NCBI RefSeq assembly: GCF_035762905.1
Contig: NZ_DASUCC010000012.1
Span: 1-43,612, forward strand
DNA from: DASYTH01 sp035762905
Lineage (GTDB): Bacteria > Actinomycetota > Actinomycetes > Mycobacteriales > Pseudonocardiaceae
Direction of reading: 5' to 3'
Length of the DNA stretch: 43,612 nt
Shown here piece after piece: positions 40,202 to 43,612 of this stretch; within the stretch, counting starts at the first letter, position 1; each line of letters starts with the position of its first letter. The notes beneath the pieces are model-generated. The model saw only the letters and a list, made by a program, of their open reading frames with translations. It had not been told where the DNA came from and did not search any database. The position numbers and the translations under genes are program-made.

Positions 40202-43200
40202 GTGTTCTTCGGTCGCGGTGCCAAGGCCAGGGTGGCGTTCCTCTATCCGGGCCAGGGTTCGCAGTACGTCAACATGCTGAACACGTTGCGGACGCGGGAA
40301 CCGGTGGTCGCCGACACGTTCGCCGAGGCGGACGCGGTCATGACGCCGCTGCTGGGCCGGCCGCTCACCGACTACGTGTTCACCGACGCGCCCGACGGCG
40401 AGCGGCGTCTGTTGCAGACCGAGATCACCCAACCGGCCGTGCTGGCCTGCGACATCGCGCTGACCAGACTCCTGGCCCAACACGGAATCACGCCGGACAT
40501 CGTGATGGGGCACAGCCTCGGCGAGTACGCCGCCCTGGTGGCCGCCGAGGCCCTGCCGTTCGCCGACGCTCTGGAGGCGGTCAGCGCCCGTGGCAGCGAG
40601 ATGGCGCACGTCGAGGTGGCGGACAAGGGGGCCATGGCGGCGGTGCTGGCGCCGCTGGACGAGATCGAGCGGATCATCGCCGCCGTCGGCGGCTACGTCG
40701 TGATCGCCAACGTCAACAGCACCGGCCAGGCCGTAATCGGCGGTGCCACCGCGGCGATCCAGGCAGCCGTCGAAGCGTTCACCGGCAAGGGTTACACGGC
40801 CATCCCGCTCCCGGTCAGCCACGCCTTCCACACGTCGATCGTGGCGCCGGTGAGCGAACCGTTGCGGCGGGTGTTGAGCCGGCTGGATCTGCGACCACCG
40901 CGGCTACCCGTTGTGGCCAATGTGGACGGTCAGCTGTATCCGGGTGGGTCGAACGTGCGCGAGCCGATGCTCGACATCCTGGCCCGCCAGGTCGCCTCCC
41001 CCGTGCAGTTCGTCACGGGCCTGCACACCCTGTACGCGCAGGGTGCGCGGGTGTTCGTGGAGGTCGGCCCGAAGAAGGCGTTGCACGGTTTCGTCGAGGA
41101 CGTGCTGGGCCAGCGGCACGACGACGTGGTCTCGGTGTTCACCAACCATCCGAAGCAGGGAGATCTGGTGTCGTTCAACCAGGCGTTGTGCGGGCTGTAC
41201 GCGGCGGGCCATGGCGCGCCCGCCGAACCCGCGTCGGTGTCCACTCCGGTCCCGGCCGTGGTGTCCATGCCGACTTCCCCACCTGCCGACCGGTACAGCG
41301 AGCTCGGCCACCTGCTGGCCGACTTCCTGGAGCGCAGCCACGCCGTCTGGTCGGGAACCACGCCCGCGGCGGAGCCCGTGACCCGGCCGGACGTCCCGGC
41401 CGAGCCGGTCGTGATCACCGGTGCGGCGCTGGGCCTGCCCGGCACCAAGCGGGTCTTCGACGACGAGAACCTGGCCCGCATCCTGGGTGGGCAGCAGTTC
41501 ATCGACCTGATCCCACAGCCGTTCCGCAACGCCATCGCGGACAAGCACATCACCCGCCTGGTGAAGAGCGAGGACGGTGCGCACCGGTTCGATGCCATCG
41601 ACAGCCCCGCTGACGTGATCAAGCTCGCGGCCCGCGCCGGAACTCTCGACCTGGTCGAAGAGTTCGGCGTCGACGCCGAACGTGACAAGGCGCTGGACGA
41701 CTGCACCCGGCTGGCCATCGGCGCCGGCTTCGACGCACTGCGCGATGCCGGGATCCCACTGGTGCTGCGGTACAAGACCACCACGGTGGGTACGAAGCTG
41801 CCGGAGCGCTGGGGTCTGCCGGACGCACTGCGCGACGACACCGGCGTGATCTTCGCCTCGGCGTTCCCCGGCTACGGCGAGTTCGCCGAGGAGATCGAGC
41901 GCTACGCCGCCGACCGCTACCACCGTGCGGAACTGGCCGGGTTGCGCGACATCCGCTCCCGCGCCGGCAACAGCAAGGCGGCCAAGGAGATCGAGACGCG
42001 GATCGCCGAGCTGGAGGTCGTCCTCGCGGCCGAGCCGTTCGAGTTCGACCGGCGGTTCCTGTTCCGTGTCCTGTCCATGGGGCACTCGCAGTTCGCCGAG
42101 ATCATCGGCGCGCGCGGCCCCAACACGCAGGTCAACGCGGCCTGTGCGAGCACCACCCAGGCCATCGCCCTGGCCGAGGACTGGATTCGGGCCGGGCGCT
42201 GCCGGCGCGTGGTGATCGTCGCGGCGGACAATGTCACCTCCGATTCGCTGCTCGAGTGGGTCGGGGCGGGCTTCCTGGCCACCGGCGCGGCGGCCACCGA
42301 CGAGGATGTGGCGAAGGCCGCGCTGCCGTTCGACAACCGCCGGCACGGGATGCTGCTTGGCATGGGCGCGGCCGGCATCGTGGTCGAGTCGGCCGGCGCC
42401 GCCCGGGAACGCGGCGTGCGGCCGATCTGCGAGGTCCTGGCCAGCATCACCGCCAACAGTGCCTTCCACGGCACGAAGCTGGACGTCGAGCACATCAGCG
42501 GGGTCATGGCCGATCTCGTCGGGCAGGCCGAGCGCCACGGCGTCGACCGCGCCGCCATTGCCGGTGAGACCGTATTCATCTCGCACGAGACCTACACACC
42601 GGCCCGCGGCGGCAGCGCCCAGGCGGAGATCGACGCCCTCCGCGCGGTGTTCGGCTCCGCCGCCGACCAGGTGATCATCGCCAACACCAAGGGGTTCACC
42701 GGCCATCCCATGGGTGTCGGCATCGAGGACGTGGTCGCGATCAAGGCGCTGGAAACCGGAATCGTCCCGCCGGTGCCCAACTTCCAGGAGATCGACCCGG
42801 CCCTGGGCGCGCTGAACCTTTCCACCGGCGGGAGCTACCCGGTCCGGTACGCGCTGCGGCTCGCCGCCGGGTTCGGCTCGCAGATCAGCATGGTGTTGCT
42901 GCACTGGACCCCCATGCCGGACGGCGCGCGCCGCGCTCCGCACGAGTTGGGCTATGCCTACCGGATCGTGGACCAGCCCGCCTGGCAACACTGGTTGTCG
43001 GCACTGGGCGGCACGGCTCTCGAGGTCGACCACCGCCGGCTCCGCATCGTCGACTCCGGGGCCGTCATCGCCACGCCCGCCACCCCGGCGCCAGCCGCCG
43101 TCACCGAATCCGTCCCGGTTCCGGTGACCGAACCCGAGCCGGGTGCGGACCCGGCCGAGGCCGAGGTGTTGGCCGTGGTGGCGGAGAAGACCCGTTATCC

Positions 43201-43612
43201 GGCGGACATGTTGGAGTTGGATCTGGATCTGGAGGCCGATCTCGGGATCGACACGGTGAAGCAGGCCGAGGTGTTCGCGTTGATCCGGGAGCGGTTCGGC
43301 ATTGCGCGCGACGACAAGCTCAAGCTGCGCGACTACCCGACACTGGCCCACGTGATCGGTTTCGTCCGCGAGCGCGGCCCGGCGCCGCGGGTCGCCGCGG
43401 CCGACCCGAGCCCGGCTCCGGCTCCGGCTGCGGACGACGTGGAGTCCCAGGTTCTCGCCGTGGTGGCGGAGAAGACCGGTTATCCGGCGGACATGTTGGA
43501 GCTGGATCTGGATCTGGAGGCCGATCTCGGGATCGACACGGTCAAGCAGGCCGAGGTGTTCGCGCTGATCCGGGAGCGGTTCGGGATTCCGCGCGAGGAC
43601 ACGCTCAAGTTG
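40202..43612 (+). CDS. type I PKS/PUFA-synthase-like megasynthase (AT-KS-carrier-carrier), partial
   Basis: An open frame of 1137 codons from the GTG at 40202 to the window edge. Residues 10-330 are an acyltransferase: FLYPGQGSQ, GHSLGE with Ser105, and HAFH at 207, favouring malonyl-CoA. Residues about 400-900 are a ketosynthase with Cys648 (NAACASTTQA), His795 (SHETYTPARGG in place of the usual EAHGTGT) and His835 (NTKGFTGHPMG). Two carrier-like domains follow, each with LGIDTVKQAEVFA, so Thr1018 and Thr1113 occupy the usual phosphopantetheine-serine position. AT before KS is the reverse of canonical order. Coding sequence continues upstream without a good start to about 40122, so the true N terminus may be lost. 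Product unknown. Confidence 0.82.
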   Translation, partial: MFFGRGAKARVAFLYPGQGSQYVNMLNTLRTREPVVADTFAEADAVMTPLLGRPLTDYVFTDAPDGERRLLQTEITQPAVLACDIALTRLLAQHGITPDIVMGHSLGEYAALVAAEALPFADALEAVSARGSEMAHVEVADKGAMAAVLAPLDEIERIIAAVGGYVVIANVNSTGQAVIGGATAAIQAAVEAFTGKGYTAIPLPVSHAFHTSIVAPVSEPLRRVLSRLDLRPPRLPVVANVDGQLYPGGSNVREPMLDILARQVASPVQFVTGLHTLYAQGARVFVEVGPKKALHGFVEDVLGQRHDDVVSVFTNHPKQGDLVSFNQALCGLYAAGHGAPAEPASVSTPVPAVVSMPTSPPADRYSELGHLLADFLERSHAVWSGTTPAAEPVTRPDVPAEPVVITGAALGLPGTKRVFDDENLARILGGQQFIDLIPQPFRNAIADKHITRLVKSEDGAHRFDAIDSPADVIKLAARAGTLDLVEEFGVDAERDKALDDCTRLAIGAGFDALRDAGIPLVLRYKTTTVGTKLPERWGLPDALRDDTGVIFASAFPGYGEFAEEIERYAADRYHRAELAGLRDIRSRAGNSKAAKEIETRIAELEVVLAAEPFEFDRRFLFRVLSMGHSQFAEIIGARGPNTQVNAACASTTQAIALAEDWIRAGRCRRVVIVAADNVTSDSLLEWVGAGFLATGAAATDEDVAKAALPFDNRRHGMLLGMGAAGIVVESAGAARERGVRPICEVLASITANSAFHGTKLDVEHISGVMADLVGQAERHGVDRAAIAGETVFISHETYTPARGGSAQAEIDALRAVFGSAADQVIIANTKGFTGHPMGVGIEDVVAIKALETGIVPPVPNFQEIDPALGALNLSTGGSYPVRYALRLAAGFGSQISMVLLHWTPMPDGARRAPHELGYAYRIVDQPAWQHWLSALGGTALEVDHRRLRIVDSGAVIATPATPAPAAVTESVPVPVTEPEPGADPAEAEVLAVVAEKTRYPADMLELDLDLEADLGIDTVKQAEVFALIRERFGIARDDKLKLRDYPTLAHVIGFVRERGPAPRVAAADPSPAPAPAADDVESQVLAVVAEKTGYPADMLELDLDLEADLGIDTVKQAEVFALIRERFGIPREDTLKL
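43172..43612 (+). repeat. near-identical tandem carrier-domain repeat
   Basis: The stretch starting at 43172 recurs 285 bases (95 codons) later at 43457 and runs to the window edge. About 155 bases are nearly identical, including mostly the same synonymous codons. The 127 bases between are Pro/Ala-rich linker and differ. This indicates recent duplication or gene conversion. Confidence 0.85.

Noticed and set aside
40904..43351. An 815-codon minus-strand open frame opposite the megasynthase
   Set aside because: The plus-strand frame carries AT, KS and carrier motifs in order. The antisense frame has no recognisable domain.
1..43612. CRISPR array, tRNA or rRNA genes, insertion sequences, attachment sites
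   Set aside because: No regularly spaced short repeats, no cloverleaf-like or ribosomal sequence, no transposase or integrase motifs were seen on either strand.

Overview
The window is about 43.6 kb of very GC-rich DNA with densely packed, often ATGA-coupled genes. Its gene set looks like a dormancy (DosR/DevR) regulon from a high-GC actinomycete. Supporting families are Acg-type nitroreductases, universal stress proteins, CBS proteins, a DosS/DosR-like pair, and relatives of Rv1733c, Rv1738 (DUF1876), Rv2004c, Hsp20 and a WS/DGAT acyltransferase. The genus cannot be fixed from this sequence; a non-mycobacterial actinomycete, for example a Pseudonocardiales-like one, is an inference. No rRNA, tRNA, CRISPR array, insertion sequence or prophage was seen.

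Layout. 1-4.4 kb: the start of a GAPDH gene behind a nitroreductase, divergent from DUF1918, a second nitroreductase, a tandem Usp and a CBS-BON protein. 4.5-6.9 kb: a DosS-like haem-GAF histidine kinase and a DosR-like regulator, arranged tail to tail. 7.0-9.1 kb: a CBS protein, a hydrogenase maturation protease and a [NiFe]-hydrogenase large subunit with no small subunit nearby. 9.2-14.1 kb: a GyrI-like protein, a truncated Usp, an APH/P-loop kinase-like protein, an Rv1733c-like membrane protein, a CoA-binding protein and a sulfide:quinone-reductase-like flavoprotein. 14.1-14.5 kb: a frameshifted nitroreductase remnant. 14.6-18.2 kb: an ABC exporter and small membrane proteins. 18.5-19.7 kb: a sigma-70 family factor behind a DUF1876 gene.

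19.85-29.8 kb holds a complete nine-gene V/A-type ATPase operon. It is followed 4 bases later by a TPC-motif P1B-type metal ATPase with a C-terminal hemerythrin domain. 29.8-35.6 kb carries Usp, Hsp20, an HXXEE-like membrane protein, pyruvate phosphate dikinase and a small membrane protein. 35.6-39.7 kb is a minus-strand group: nitroreductase, WS/DGAT and a Tat-lipoprotein multicopper oxidase. From 40 kb to the right edge there is a broken acyl-CoA dehydrogenase start, then a large AT-KS-carrier-carrier megasynthase that runs out of the window.

GGGAC-centred imperfect palindromes resembling the DosR box precede most of these transcription units. The working picture is a hypoxia/dormancy island. 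Redox sensing by the kinase and regulator would control energy-sparing functions: hydrogenase, PPDK, V/A-ATPase, triacylglycerol or wax ester storage, and stress proteins. The least expected parts are the V/A-ATPase plus P1B-5-like pump under a DosR-like divergent promoter, the lone hydrogenase large subunit, and tandem carrier domains with threonine where the phosphopantetheine serine is expected.
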